A DNA stretch of 64,000 nucleotides from contig CAJXPB010000001.1 of the NCBI GenBank assembly GCA_913057905.1, positions 248,001-312,000 of the forward strand, given 5' to 3'. Positions 45,934-54,020 of this stretch are shown piece by piece. Numbering within the stretch: position 1 is the first letter of the stretch; the number at the start of each line of letters is the position of its first letter. Origin of the DNA: an uncultured Pseudomonadota bacterium (GTDB taxonomy: Bacteria; Myxococcota_A; Bradymonadia; Bradymonadales; Bradymonadaceae). Both the position numbers and the translations under genes were made by a program. Under the pieces are notes generated by a model. The model saw nothing but the letters and a program-made list of their open reading frames with translations, was not told where the DNA came from and did not search any database.

Positions 45934-46404
45934 TCAGAATGCGTACTGGATTGTGGCTCTTCGACATTTCGTTGAGCACTGGCGCGTGTTTGGGTAGTAG
46001 AATTCAAACCTTGGCTTTAGCGTACTCTGCGTGATCTGTTCCCCGTTTCGTCGGACGCTGAGCGTGACGGGTCGACCTTCTGTAAAATCATACGCCGTGT
46101 GTACGGAGTCCACAAAGTTGTCTCCACCTTGTAGTGACAGTCGTCCGGTGCATGAGGTGTCGGAAGAAGTTGCCGACTCCGGTAACTCGATAGCGCACGA
46201 GCCGACCAGTTCTTCGGACTCTTTAAGCGCAATCTCCCAAGTACCAGGTTCCCAGCTATCCTCTCCGACGAAGTAGATCGTCATTGTGTCCCCGCAAGCC
46301 TCCATTGTACACATCCTCCCACACGAGCCTATCAGAGCTGATCCGACGAGAAGCACGACGAGACCCACCACACTGCACGTTTGGGCTGTAGTTCCTTCTG
46401 ACAC
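45934..46404 (-). CDS. Small Cys-containing lipoprotein
   Basis: 156 residues from a GTG. The signal ends LIGSC; the mature protein starts with four cysteines in 20 residues (C-GRM-C-TMEA-C) and goes on as a beta-rich domain (TMTIYFVGEDSWEPGTWEIAL, RPVTLSVRRNGEQI, FEFYYP). Two more cysteines (SCAIEL, TSCTG) may pair. Such ~150-residue lipoproteins are common in Myxococcota/Bradymonadota. Function unknown; the ribosome site is weak. Confidence 0.7.
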   Translation of the reverse strand: MSEGTTAQTCSVVGLVVLLVGSALIGSCGRMCTMEACGDTMTIYFVGEDSWEPGTWEIALKESEELVGSCAIELPESATSSDTSCTGRLSLQGGDNFVDSVHTAYDFTEGRPVTLSVRRNGEQITQSTLKPRFEFYYPNTRQCSTKCRRATIQYAF

Positions 46405-46901
46405 AACGGGAAGCCTGCTTATTGGACATTCGATGTGAGCGTAGTGACAGCCCTCCCGCCCATCAAGGTCACCGCCCGGCCCGAAAGTCCACGAAGGCCG
46501 TGGCGCTCAGGGCCTCAAGGGCAAGGAGCTAGCACGAAGGCGTACCCGGAGGGTACGTCGAGAGCGACGCGACGCCGCAGTCGGCGTTCTGACGCCGCGC
46601 AACCGACGAGCAACCGAGACCGTTGAATCTCAAAAAAGTACCGGAGGCGGGACTTGAACCCGCACGGCCAAGAGGCCATCGGATTTTGAATCAACTCTGA
46701 CCGGTTTCGTAAGATTTCAGATGGCCGTTATTCCACAATGATATCAATGACTTACCCAAGACTCAGCAATCTCCGGATTAGCCCAAAATCTGGTCACATG
46801 TGTCCAAATATGTGTCCAAGTGGCGGGAGCCGAGCCGATGGGCTGTTGCGGGATATACAGGAGAGACTTGGAGGCAAATTCGAACTGAAATCAGACTCCA
46901 A
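46405..46901. other. Intergenic, left boundary of the tRNA-Leu island
   Basis: 497 bp without a supported gene. It contains a 7-bp palindrome (46541-46547 with 46551-46557), the 56-bp tRNA-derived repeat (46637-46692) and two copies of TGTGTCCAA (near 46799 and 46812). A plus-strand frame through 46738-46956 has no start site or family resemblance. Confidence 0.5.
46637..46692 (-). repeat. Left attachment-site copy (3' part of tRNA-Leu)
   Basis: These 56 bases are identical to 52194-52249. On the minus strand they run from the 3' side of the anticodon arm through the variable and T arms to the 3' end of tRNA-Leu, plus two bases. The 5' half of the tRNA is missing, as expected at the far end of an element inserted into a tRNA gene. 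Confidence 0.85.
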
Positions 46902-47963
46902 TCACTCGGGCGGCCACTCGCCGTCGGTCATGCGGCGGGAGCACCATGAAGTATAGAGCTCACGACCACGGTCGGGTTCCCCCTGGATACACTCGTATCC
47001 CTCGGGACACGAAAAATGCTCCGGGTTGTATTTGTTATCGCAGTCGATGCCGAGTCGGCAGAACGGGTCGTCTGCTGCGATGCGAAACTCCCACCCGTCG
47101 CAACGGCGCTCCTTGCCGGTACACTGACCTAAGCCTTCGTTCTCAAGACCTCGTGGCGAAAGAATACAATCACTCTCGGGGCATTGGGCCGTCCGATGAC
47201 AGGCATGAGGCCGGCATCGTTTCCCATCGCAGAGCTGGTCCTCGGGACACGAAATCTCACAGTCAGGTTCGTCGACATGCGGTTCATAGCATCCGAGCAA
47301 CGCGTATCCATCATTGAACAATCCGCAAGCTCGATCACTGCCCGGGCAGTCCTCCTCGGCGAAGCAGGTCTGGAAGCACCTTCCCCCACCGCATCCGCCC
47401 GATTTGCACTCCCAGTCCTTCTCACAGGAGGCGCCGACCGGCTTTCCGCCACTTCGCCTACATGTCGAGTCACTGTCGTATTCTTCGTCACACCAGAAAC
47501 CTGGCGGACAGAGGGCATGGTTACCCTCATAATCGCACTTGCGCCGCGGGAAGCATCGGTCGTTGACGTTGCAGTACTGCTTCTGACCGCAATCGGCGTG
47601 GTCGGTACATTCCGGTCGGCACTCGGCGCCGTGGACGTCAAAGTCGCACTCAGCTCCGTCGACGACACACATGGCCCTCTGGTCTACTCGCTTGCAGGTC
47701 GCCCCTTCCACGGCACAGGTACAGTCCAGCGGAGCAACATCTGAGGTGTCCCGGATATCAGTCGTATCCTGCACGTCGCTCGCGTCTCGGCCGCCGTCGA
47801 ACACAGAACCGTCGGGCTCCCCTGAGTCAGACGGCGCATCGCGGACATCCCCAGGCAGGGTCCAGTCCTCAGGGCGCTCCCCATCGTCGACCGTGCACGC
47901 AGTGGCGGCCATACACAGGCCGACGAAGGTCAAGGTTCCGATACGTATTGCCCGTGTAAGCAT
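46902..47963 (-). CDS. Cys-rich lipoprotein
   Basis: 353 residues from MLTRAIRIG with AGGAAGGA upstream; signal ends MAATAC. An Asp/Ser/Thr-rich linker (about 30-80) is followed by ~25 cysteines in EGF-like spacing (CTCAVEGATC, CTDHADCGQKQYC, CPPGFWCDEEYDSDSTC, CKSGGCGGGRC, CPEDQLCDGKRC). This organisation (Asp linker plus Cys-rich modules) is characteristic of secreted Myxococcota/Bradymonadota lipoproteins. Function unknown, disulfide-stabilised surface protein likely. Confidence 0.8.
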   Translation of the reverse strand: MLTRAIRIGTLTFVGLCMAATACTVDDGERPEDWTLPGDVRDAPSDSGEPDGSVFDGGRDASDVQDTTDIRDTSDVAPLDCTCAVEGATCKRVDQRAMCVVDGAECDFDVHGAECRPECTDHADCGQKQYCNVNDRCFPRRKCDYEGNHALCPPGFWCDEEYDSDSTCRRSGGKPVGASCEKDWECKSGGCGGGRCFQTCFAEEDCPGSDRACGLFNDGYALLGCYEPHVDEPDCEISCPEDQLCDGKRCRPHACHRTAQCPESDCILSPRGLENEGLGQCTGKERRCDGWEFRIAADDPFCRLGIDCDNKYNPEHFSCPEGYECIQGEPDRGRELYTSWCSRRMTDGEWPPE

Positions 47964-48066
47964 TCCTTCCTGCCCGCCTCGGTGGGAGCGTCGAAGCTGT
48001 TGAACGCTGCGCCCAAAGGTATGTTCTGCCCGATCGATGATCAATTTGGCCTCGATTCAGAAGGCC

Positions 48067-48255
48067 CTACTTCCCGACCATCTTTACGGTGGTCGTAGGC
48101 CCCGGTCGAATGCGTGCGACACTTTTGGCCACCGACCGCTCGCCCTGGCGCATCTCCAGGGTGTGACGACCGGCGGGCAGCTCCGTTCGGATACGGCTCC
48201 CGCGGCCCTGGCGTTTGCCGTCGACGAACAGGTCACCCCAGGGGATGAGGGTGGC
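48067..48255 (-). pseudogene. PEGA domain fragment (tail of a larger protein)
   Basis: The minus strand encodes TLIPWGDLFVDGKRQG and TELPAGRHTLEMRQGERSV, then TTTVKMVGK, a complete PEGA domain as found at the C-terminus of serine/threonine kinases and TonB-like proteins. The residues immediately before (KFNYISILCDFITR) are not family-like and are AT-rich, so the body of the gene has been deleted. Confidence 0.6.
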
Positions 48256-48370
48256 CCGAGTAATAAAATCACATAAGATACTGATATAATTGAACTTTTT
48301 AGGATGAGTGGATTCGCATTGAGCCACTATATAGCCGATCTAAATGTTTGCTAAATGTTTTTTACACCCG

Positions 48371-48406
48371 AAAAAAACCCCCGGCAGATCACCCTGACTG
48401 CCGGGG
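48371..48406 (-). terminator. Rho-independent terminator without its gene
   Basis: In minus-strand RNA the arms CCCCGGCAG and CTGCCGGGG (48398-48406 and 48379-48387) pair perfectly and are followed by seven U residues (48371-48377). No intact minus-strand gene ends just before it, so it is an orphan from a lost gene. Confidence 0.8.
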
Positions 48407-48833
48407 TCTGACGGGATCTTGGAGGGTTTGTCAGCGCCTGTCAGTGATGGCACCACGCAGGGGGGGCAGAAATCCTTGGAGTAGTCCGGAACGAGGATGG
48501 GGGCTCCATGCGAAATCGCACTGACACCGGACCTCCACCTCGATGTCGACCCCGCGGATTTCAAGCAAGACCCCGTCGCCGAGAATCTCCGCCTCAACAT
48601 CATCAACGAGGTGCTGTGCGATGTCGATACATGTGCTCGCCCTAGTCTGTATCGGAACAGCCATACATTCGGGCCGAGGCCGACAACTCAATGCACTCCC
48701 AGAGCCGGCGATCACCTTGATGTGCGAGATGGGCGTCACTACCCTTGAGGATGGTGAATGCAAGATTCGGGGATGCCCCCTGCTCACTGCTTCCTCAATG
48801 CCGTGAGGACCTCCAGATGCATACCCCCCCCTC
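48407..48833 (+). other. Decayed DNA with possible 3' end of a lost paralogue
   Basis: A plus-strand stretch at 48497-48644 reads ALTPDLHLDVDPADF and ends CDVDTCARP one base out of frame from a TAG. The intact gene that follows ends GDVDTCARP then TAG, with matching nucleotides. This suggests the 3' end of a former copy upstream of the intact gene. The remaining bases show no supported feature. Confidence 0.4.
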
Positions 48834-50954
48834 ATGATGCGTGTTGGTCGGCTCCTGTGTGTGGCACTCTGTGGCACGTGTCTGGCGGGCTGCCAGGATC
48901 GTACGACGCCCGGCGGTCCGGCGGACACAGAGGTGGCCGACGCAGTCGTCGATGGGGCCGATGGTTCAGAGGGCGACACGTCGGACGCAGCGGCGGACAC
49001 AACCGATGTGCGTGACGTCCATGACGCCGCGGACGCACCCGAAGACACCGCCGATGGCCCCGCAGACACGCCATCGCCCGACACCGGCCCCTGCGCGCCG
49101 GACGCGACGACCGACCGAGACGGAGATGGGCTGCGGGATTGCAAAGAGGCCACGCTGTGTACCGACCCGCTGGATGGTGACACCGACGGGGACGGGCTGA
49201 GTGACCTCGAGGAGCTGGGCCACGGCACCGACCCCTGCGATCCAGATACCGACGGCGATGGGGTTTCGGACTACCGTGAGATACAGGTCGGCCTGAACCC
49301 GACCGACCCAACGACCTACGGCGACACCCCCGACAGCAAGCAATGGGTCGCGCAGGCCTGCCGGCAGCACAGCCCCCGAGACGTCAACTACTACACCTCC
49401 GGGCCCGGCAACTGGACGATCGCGCTGCCCAAAAGCATGTCCAACTACCAGACCCTGCCGACCCCGGGATATGCGGCCCCGCCGGCGGTGGGCATCTACG
49501 GGGATCCGCTACGCAACATCGTCGGCATGGTGCTGGCGGTCCGAGCCCCGAACGGCAACGCCAATCCGTCTGACGCGCTGGACGGTCCGCTGCGCCAGGC
49601 CGTCGACGCCCAGGGCGATATCACCCTGAACTACCTGGACGGGACCTACACGACCCACGACGGCAAACTCGCCGCCAATCTGGACCTGGAGGTCACGACC
49701 GACGCCCCGACGACGGCCAAGAAGCTGCGCGAGCAAATCCTCTATGCGGTCTCGTCGACTCTGGAGCCCGGCGACGTCCAGAATCTGCCGTCGACGGTCG
49801 GCCCCGAGCACACGAAGTTTCGCATCGAGGCGACCGCCCTGCGCAGACGCCCCGCCTCCCGGCCGGCCAACGTGCTGTACTCAATCAACATCGTCCCGAC
49901 CTCGATCTATCGGAGTCGAGCCAGCGTCGAGCGCGCCATCGACGACCTCTCGAACGGCTCGCAACTTGCCGATGCGTCGGCGTCGGCCCTTCCGAACTGC
50001 CACCGCCAGAAGCTGACAAGCCAGACCTCGAAGGTCGATTTCTTCTGGGTGCTTCCCTGGGAACCGAGCATCGCCGAGGAAATCAAATTTATCGACGCAT
50101 TCGCCGACGACTTTGCAAGCGACCTGAAGGCGAGCCGCATCGACTATCGGTTTGGGGTCACCCAGGCCTGCCCGGCAGACGATGGATTGATGAACCTCCC
50201 TCCTGGGTGGCATCGCGACGCACAAACACTCAAAGACGAGATAGAACTGGCGTACAACTGCGAAATCGCAAATCCAGCAACCCGTTGGCTATGCACCGTT
50301 ATGGGCATATCTGAAATCCAGTATCCCATCCAAAACGCCTGGGAAGGCGTCAGGCACATGAAGGGACTCGGGGCCTCCAACCCGACGCCTGATGAAACTC
50401 TGCGGCCGGATGCGGAGCTATTTACCATCATCATCAACGACGAACCGGCGGATGGACCGAAACGCACTCAGGCCATCAAGACTTTGTCCTCCTGGTCGAC
50501 GGTCTTCAGCTATATTCCGTACACGGATGTCTTCGGCGACGGAGTAGCGAATTGCAATGGAGCTTTCACCGGGCCGCAGGATTTAGACCCTTACAAGGAA
50601 GTCGCGGCCGACTCCGGAGGCGCGTTTGTCGACATGTGCCTGTTCCGCGACGGCCAAGAGATGCTCGATCGCATCTTCGAGAAAGCCCTTGCCGAGACAT
50701 CCCCGTACAGCCTGCCAAAGCGCCCCATCTCAAGCACGCTTGAAGTCTACATGAACGGCCAGTGGGTGCCCCGCAGTGAGAAGGATGGCTACACCTACTT
50801 GTCCGGCTCAAACAGCCTCGTCTTTCACGGCAGCTATAAACCATCTCGCAACATCGCCGACAACGGGCCGCCTTCGCTGATCGCGGTCCACTACGACACC
50901 TACATTGCCGGCTGCAAGGCGACCGGCGACGTCGATACGTGTGCTCGACCTTAG
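48834..50954 (+). CDS. TSP3 repeat lipoprotein with vWA-like domain lacking MIDAS
   Basis: 706 residues; lipobox LAGC with Cys20. A long Asp/Thr/Ala linker (25-85) leads to three TSP3 repeats (DRDGDGLRDCKEATLC, DTDGDGLSDLEELGHG, DTDGDGVSDYREIQVG). A conserved block SKQWVAQACRQHSPRDVNYY matches the start of the domain in the 36.5-39.4 kb pair. From about residue 398 a vWA-like fold starts KVDFFWVLPWEPSIAEEI where active ones have DxSxS; DYRFGVTQACPAD and ADSGGAFVDMC follow. The end (VYMNGQWVPRSEKDGYTY) is the usual cap of such proteins. Surface adhesin or sensor is a guess. Confidence 0.85.
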   Translation: MMRVGRLLCVALCGTCLAGCQDRTTPGGPADTEVADAVVDGADGSEGDTSDAAADTTDVRDVHDAADAPEDTADGPADTPSPDTGPCAPDATTDRDGDGLRDCKEATLCTDPLDGDTDGDGLSDLEELGHGTDPCDPDTDGDGVSDYREIQVGLNPTDPTTYGDTPDSKQWVAQACRQHSPRDVNYYTSGPGNWTIALPKSMSNYQTLPTPGYAAPPAVGIYGDPLRNIVGMVLAVRAPNGNANPSDALDGPLRQAVDAQGDITLNYLDGTYTTHDGKLAANLDLEVTTDAPTTAKKLREQILYAVSSTLEPGDVQNLPSTVGPEHTKFRIEATALRRRPASRPANVLYSINIVPTSIYRSRASVERAIDDLSNGSQLADASASALPNCHRQKLTSQTSKVDFFWVLPWEPSIAEEIKFIDAFADDFASDLKASRIDYRFGVTQACPADDGLMNLPPGWHRDAQTLKDEIELAYNCEIANPATRWLCTVMGISEIQYPIQNAWEGVRHMKGLGASNPTPDETLRPDAELFTIIINDEPADGPKRTQAIKTLSSWSTVFSYIPYTDVFGDGVANCNGAFTGPQDLDPYKEVAADSGGAFVDMCLFRDGQEMLDRIFEKALAETSPYSLPKRPISSTLEVYMNGQWVPRSEKDGYTYLSGSNSLVFHGSYKPSRNIADNGPPSLIAVHYDTYIAGCKATGDVDTCARP

Positions 50955-50997
50955 TCGTTCATGTTCAGTGCGTCTCAATCTTGAAAGGATTGCAGAG

Positions 50998-51612
50998 ATG
51001 CTGAAACCAAACCGTCTCACATCACTTCTTCTGTCGGTTGCCTCGACCGGATTTGTTCTGGTCGGATTCGCCTCGACCGCCTCGGCCCAAGCCAGCAGTG
51101 GCCCGATGTGCTCGGTGGTCAGTCCGGATCGGTGTTACGTCGAGACATTCGACGGCGCATCCAGCGGCAACCAGGGGACGACGTGGACGTCGCCGAACGG
51201 CTGGGACTTTGATGTCTTCAACTACAACGGAGCCAACGACATTCGCGTCGATACTAGCTACACTGACTTCGGGACAGCAGTTCGAATCGGCTGCGACGCG
51301 ACAAAGATCGAGCTTCCCAACGACGATATTCGGTACGTGACCTTTCTGGTGAACGGAGACAGTTCAGGGCAGGGATGGATGGATATACTCGCGGTCGATA
51401 ACAATGGAGACATTGTCGACCAGACCTACCGATTCAACGCTGCCAGTCACGGGGCCGAAGCCGTCTATCTCGGCCCCATCGACGCAAATGATGCGGCGCT
51501 CGACAAGATCATGATTCATACCATCCGGGACCCCGATGTCGCCTGTCAGCCTCTCTGCAGCAACATTAAAATCGGGGAAATTCGGGCCTGTGATACACCG
51601 AAAACAAACTGA
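50998..51612 (+). CDS. Secreted beta-rich protein of unknown function
   Basis: 204 residues from MLKPNRLTS (AAGGA upstream). Signal peptide ends ASAQASS. The mature part shows YVETFDGASSGNQGTTW, WDFDVFNYNGAND, RYVTFLVNGDSSGQGWMDIL and KIMIHTIRDP with six cysteines, the outline of a jelly-roll or discoidin-like module. No family recognised. It follows the vWA-like gene by 43 bp, so the two are probably coexpressed. Confidence 0.75.
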   Translation: MLKPNRLTSLLLSVASTGFVLVGFASTASAQASSGPMCSVVSPDRCYVETFDGASSGNQGTTWTSPNGWDFDVFNYNGANDIRVDTSYTDFGTAVRIGCDATKIELPNDDIRYVTFLVNGDSSGQGWMDILAVDNNGDIVDQTYRFNAASHGAEAVYLGPIDANDAALDKIMIHTIRDPDVACQPLCSNIKIGEIRACDTPKTN

Positions 51613-51686
51613 CCACTACTCGGCGCGTCCAGTCGTTACGCCCACAACAAGGAGAGCCGGGGCGACGCCTGGAGAAGGCGCCGCCC

Positions 51687-52025
51687 TCATGATTGATCAC
51701 ATCTCCGCGTGAGCCGTTGAGCCTGCATGCCGAGGGTGAAGGCGTGCTCGTATTCGAGCAGGCGCTGCCAGCCTCGGCCGAGCACCTGCCAGCCAGGTTC
51801 GCCGTTGAACTTGATGTGTCCGCCCAGCTTCGCGACGGCGGTCATCGCTTCGTGGACTGTCGGTTCATTGCTTAGATATTTCTCTTTCGTTGCTTTGAGG
51901 ACTTCCAGTTGAATCTCCGTGACCACAGCTTCCGCAGGCGCGGTCGGCGCGTGCCGGGCCAGATGTCTCAGCACCAGCAGGTGGTGGGCAATCACCGCAG
52001 ATGCAGTCTGATTGGCTGCTGCTAC
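51687..52025 (-). pseudogene. IS4-family transposase C-terminal fragment
   Basis: The minus strand encodes LLVLRHLARHAPTAPA, then AMTAVAKLGGHIKFNGEPGW and QVLGRGWQRLLEYEHAF, the conserved C-terminal end of IS4/Tn5-type transposases. The frame is closed by a stop at 52026-52028, and the DDE catalytic core is absent. No terminal inverted repeats are visible. It sits at the inner edge of the right attachment site. Confidence 0.75.
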
Positions 52026-52193
52026 TCACGCCTCAAGCAGCGTGCGCCATTCCACGCGGCAGGATGGTTGCCCTGCAGGCGGTGTCAGACTCCAACGAAC
52101 GAGTGGCAGAACATCAAGATCGTAACCAAAACCGCCAATCTCGACCCAAAACGAAGAAGGCGAGAAGTCCGAAATTCCTAATGATTCCAAGGC

Positions 52194-52249
52194 AGTACCG
52201 GAGGCGGGACTTGAACCCGCACGGCCAAGAGGCCATCGGATTTTGAATC
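52194..52249 (-). repeat. Right attachment-site copy inside tRNA-Leu
   Basis: Identical over 56 bases to 46637-46692. It is embedded in the functional tRNA-Leu gene and reconstitutes its 3' end. Confidence 0.85.
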
Positions 52250-52279
52250 CGACGCGTCTACCAATTCCGCCACTCCGGC
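52196..52279 (-). tRNA. tRNA-Leu (anticodon CAA)
   Basis: 84 bases with complete cloverleaf. The acceptor arms GCCGGAG and CTCCGGT pair (closing G-U), the anticodon arm is TCGGA-TTCAAAA-TCCGA with anticodon CAA, a long variable arm (TGGCCTCTTGGCCG) marks a class II tRNA, and the T arm is GCGGGTTCAAGTCCCGC. The discriminator is A, as for Leu tRNAs; CCA is not encoded. Its 3' part is duplicated at 46.6 kb. Confidence 0.96.
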
Positions 52280-52459
52280 TGAAGTGGTTTCCAAATTTTC
52301 GGCGGCGCCGACATTATGCCATCGGTTCGGCGGAATCAACCTACGTCCGCCTTTGAGGGGCGACAACCTTAGACAGCCCAGCCAAAATCCACCCTTCCAA
52401 TACCTCTTCGTCGGATTATTATTGCATGTAGGATCGCCGCCCTCTCATGCGGAGGCAAT

Positions 52460-52750
52460 ATGAACCGAGCAGAGCTTGTTCAGCAAAAGAAGCATGCGAT
52501 TCGCCGCATCGCTCAGGAACACGGGGCAACTGAAATTCGTCTATTCGGCTCAGTCGCATCTGGCGACGAATCGGAAACTAGCGACATCGACTTTCTCGTA
52601 GAACTCGAAGACGGCAGGAGCCTGCTCGATCTGGGGGGAATGCTGATGGACCTGCAGGAAGAATTAGGCGTAGAAGTCGATCTCACGACCACCGGCTCCA
52701 TTCCGGACCATATCCGCAAACGCGTGTTGCAGGAGTCTTCGCGGATATGA
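52460..52750 (+). CDS. MntA-type nucleotidyltransferase antitoxin
   Basis: 96 residues. The minimal nucleotidyltransferase motif reads LFGSVASGDESETSDID (Gly30-Ser31, Asp42, Asp44) with a third acid in VEVDL (Asp74). In MntA/HepT systems this enzyme adds AMP units to a Tyr of the HEPN toxin and inactivates it. Its stop overlaps the toxin ATG by 4 bp (ATGA). A purine-rich GGAGG lies upstream of the start. Confidence 0.92.
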   Translation: MNRAELVQQKKHAIRRIAQEHGATEIRLFGSVASGDESETSDIDFLVELEDGRSLLDLGGMLMDLQEELGVEVDLTTTGSIPDHIRKRVLQESSRI

Positions 52751-53091
52751 GAAAGGTCGCTCAAAGGCTTAAGGATATCCTGCACGCAATCGATCGCATC
52801 GAATCACGAATTGATAGAGATGATGAGGCGGCCTTTCGGTCTGACGAGATGCTGCAAGTGTGGGTCGTGCATCATCTTCAGACGATCGGAGAAGCATGTC
52901 GAAAGTTACCCGATGACTTAAAGGCTCAGCACCCGGAAGTCCCTTGGAAAAGTATCACGGGAATGAGGCACTACCTCGTTCACGAGTACTTTCGCATCGA
53001 GTTGGACACGACATGGCAGGTCGTTGAGGAAGACCTTCAAGACCTCCGACGAAAAGTTGAAGGCATCATAGCCGAACTCGAAGACGACTGA
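52747..53091 (+). CDS. HepT-type HEPN RNase toxin
   Basis: 114 residues, all-helical DUF86 family. The active motif Rx4HxY is MRHYLVHEY with Arg74, His79 and Tyr81, the Tyr being the one modified by MntA. HEPN toxins of this type cleave RNA (tRNA reported for some members). The gene overlaps mntA and ends 3 bp before the convergent neighbour. The pair lies 180 bp outside the tRNA-Leu gene. Confidence 0.92.
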   Translation: MRKVAQRLKDILHAIDRIESRIDRDDEAAFRSDEMLQVWVVHHLQTIGEACRKLPDDLKAQHPEVPWKSITGMRHYLVHEYFRIELDTTWQVVEEDLQDLRRKVEGIIAELEDD

Positions 53092-53094
53092 CTC

Positions 53095-54009
53095 TCAATT
53101 TTCCGATCCAGACCCAACCTCCCACTCACCATCTAGGACCTCGGTGTCGGGGTGGGGCTGGCCGGTGTCCATCAGGTAGGTGGCGTGGTGGTCCAGGGTA
53201 CCGACGAAGGCGCCGGGAATGTCGCGGGCGGGCTCGAATTCGACTTCGCCGCCCGGGCCGGTCTCTTCGTAGCGCGGCTCGGTAGGGCCACGGAGTTCAA
53301 GCCAGCGCTCGAGCGCCCCATGGAGGTCCAGGGCGGCCTCTCGCCGTTCGCCGTCCAGGCGTGACGCCTCGAGCCCCAGCGCAGCGAGCTCGTCGGCGTC
53401 GAGGGTCATCTGTTGGCCCAGGCGTTCGACGCCAAGGTGGCGCCCTATTCTGGCGCGAAACTCGTCGGATTCGCCGCTGAGGACGCGCTCGAGCATCTCA
53501 CGGGCCAACTGCCGGGCGTGGGCGTGGACGGCCATCCGCGGGTGGTGCGGGTTGGTCGAGTCGGGGGCCCAGCCGGCCTCTCTAAGGGCGGCGGCGGTCT
53601 CCAAATCCAGACGGCCGAGCTGGGTTTCGACCGGGCCGGTGTCGTAGGCGCCAAGGGCTCCCGTGCCGACAAAATCGATGGAGTCGGCAGAGAGAGCTAC
53701 AAGGGTATAGACGCCGTCGACCGGTTGAGAGACGACGGCTTGTACGGAGTGCTCACTGGCACGGAGCGTCCTGTGAAGCGTGTCGGCAAACGAGACTTCG
53801 CCGCCCCGCCCCATCAAAAAGAGCACCAGGCCTTCATCCTGCGCGTCCACGGACGATACCGCGTCGTAGAAGTGCCGGCCGGCCTGACGGGTCAGGTCGA
53901 CGGCGCGTTCTTGTTGCCAGTTCGAGGCGACGACGGCGACCGGAGCCTCCCAGACGTCCTCAAGCTGGGAGATGGCGTCGGCGACCTGTGTGTCGATGGA
54001 TTGGCCCAC
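53095..54009 (-). CDS. ClpP/SppA-fold protein (SDH proteinase-like) without catalytic Ser
   Basis: 304 residues from a GTG. Residues 45-130 follow the serine dehydrogenase proteinase pattern: GLVLFLMGRGGEVSFADTLH (oxyanion region, RGG at 68-70) and VVSQPVDGVYTLVALSAD, where active members have AMSGGTLIALAAD. The Ser is replaced within DGVY (98-101). GALGAYDTG matches the LGPVDPQ end. The rest is helical and basic, then an acidic tail. No signal peptide. It closes the tol-pal operon (11 bp after pal). Likely a non-catalytic scaffold; family assignment is by motif reading. Confidence 0.6.
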   Translation of the reverse strand: MGQSIDTQVADAISQLEDVWEAPVAVVASNWQQERAVDLTRQAGRHFYDAVSSVDAQDEGLVLFLMGRGGEVSFADTLHRTLRASEHSVQAVVSQPVDGVYTLVALSADSIDFVGTGALGAYDTGPVETQLGRLDLETAAALREAGWAPDSTNPHHPRMAVHAHARQLAREMLERVLSGESDEFRARIGRHLGVERLGQQMTLDADELAALGLEASRLDGERREAALDLHGALERWLELRGPTEPRYEETGPGGEVEFEPARDIPGAFVGTLDHHATYLMDTGQPHPDTEVLDGEWEVGSGSEN

Positions 54010-54020
54010 GGGGTTTCCGG

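Larger units (their letters stand above)
46637..52249. mobile_element. Putative integrated island at tRNA-Leu(CAA), no integrase left
   Basis: The 56-bp exact repeat at both ends and the intact tRNA at the right end define a 5.6-kb element lying downstream of the tRNA 3' end, the standard polarity. Inside are a Cys-rich lipoprotein, a PEGA remnant, an orphan terminator, the vWA-like lipoprotein, a secreted protein and an IS4-type transposase fragment. No tyrosine recombinase, excisionase or replication gene remains, so it is likely a fossil or a cargo segment mobilised in trans. Confidence 0.7.

Noticed and set aside
46738..46956. Possible tail of an integrase next to the left att copy
   Set aside because: The frame lacks recombinase motifs and a ribosome site; position alone is not evidence.
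48431..49228. Minus-strand Ser-rich frame opposite the vWA-like lipoprotein start
   Set aside because: Its Ser/Thr/Pro runs are the antisense of the Asp/Thr-rich linker; the plus-strand lipobox and TSP3 repeats are convincing.
51613..52195. Complete insertion sequence at the right island edge
   Set aside because: Only the transposase C-terminal end is present; no catalytic core or terminal inverted repeats were found.
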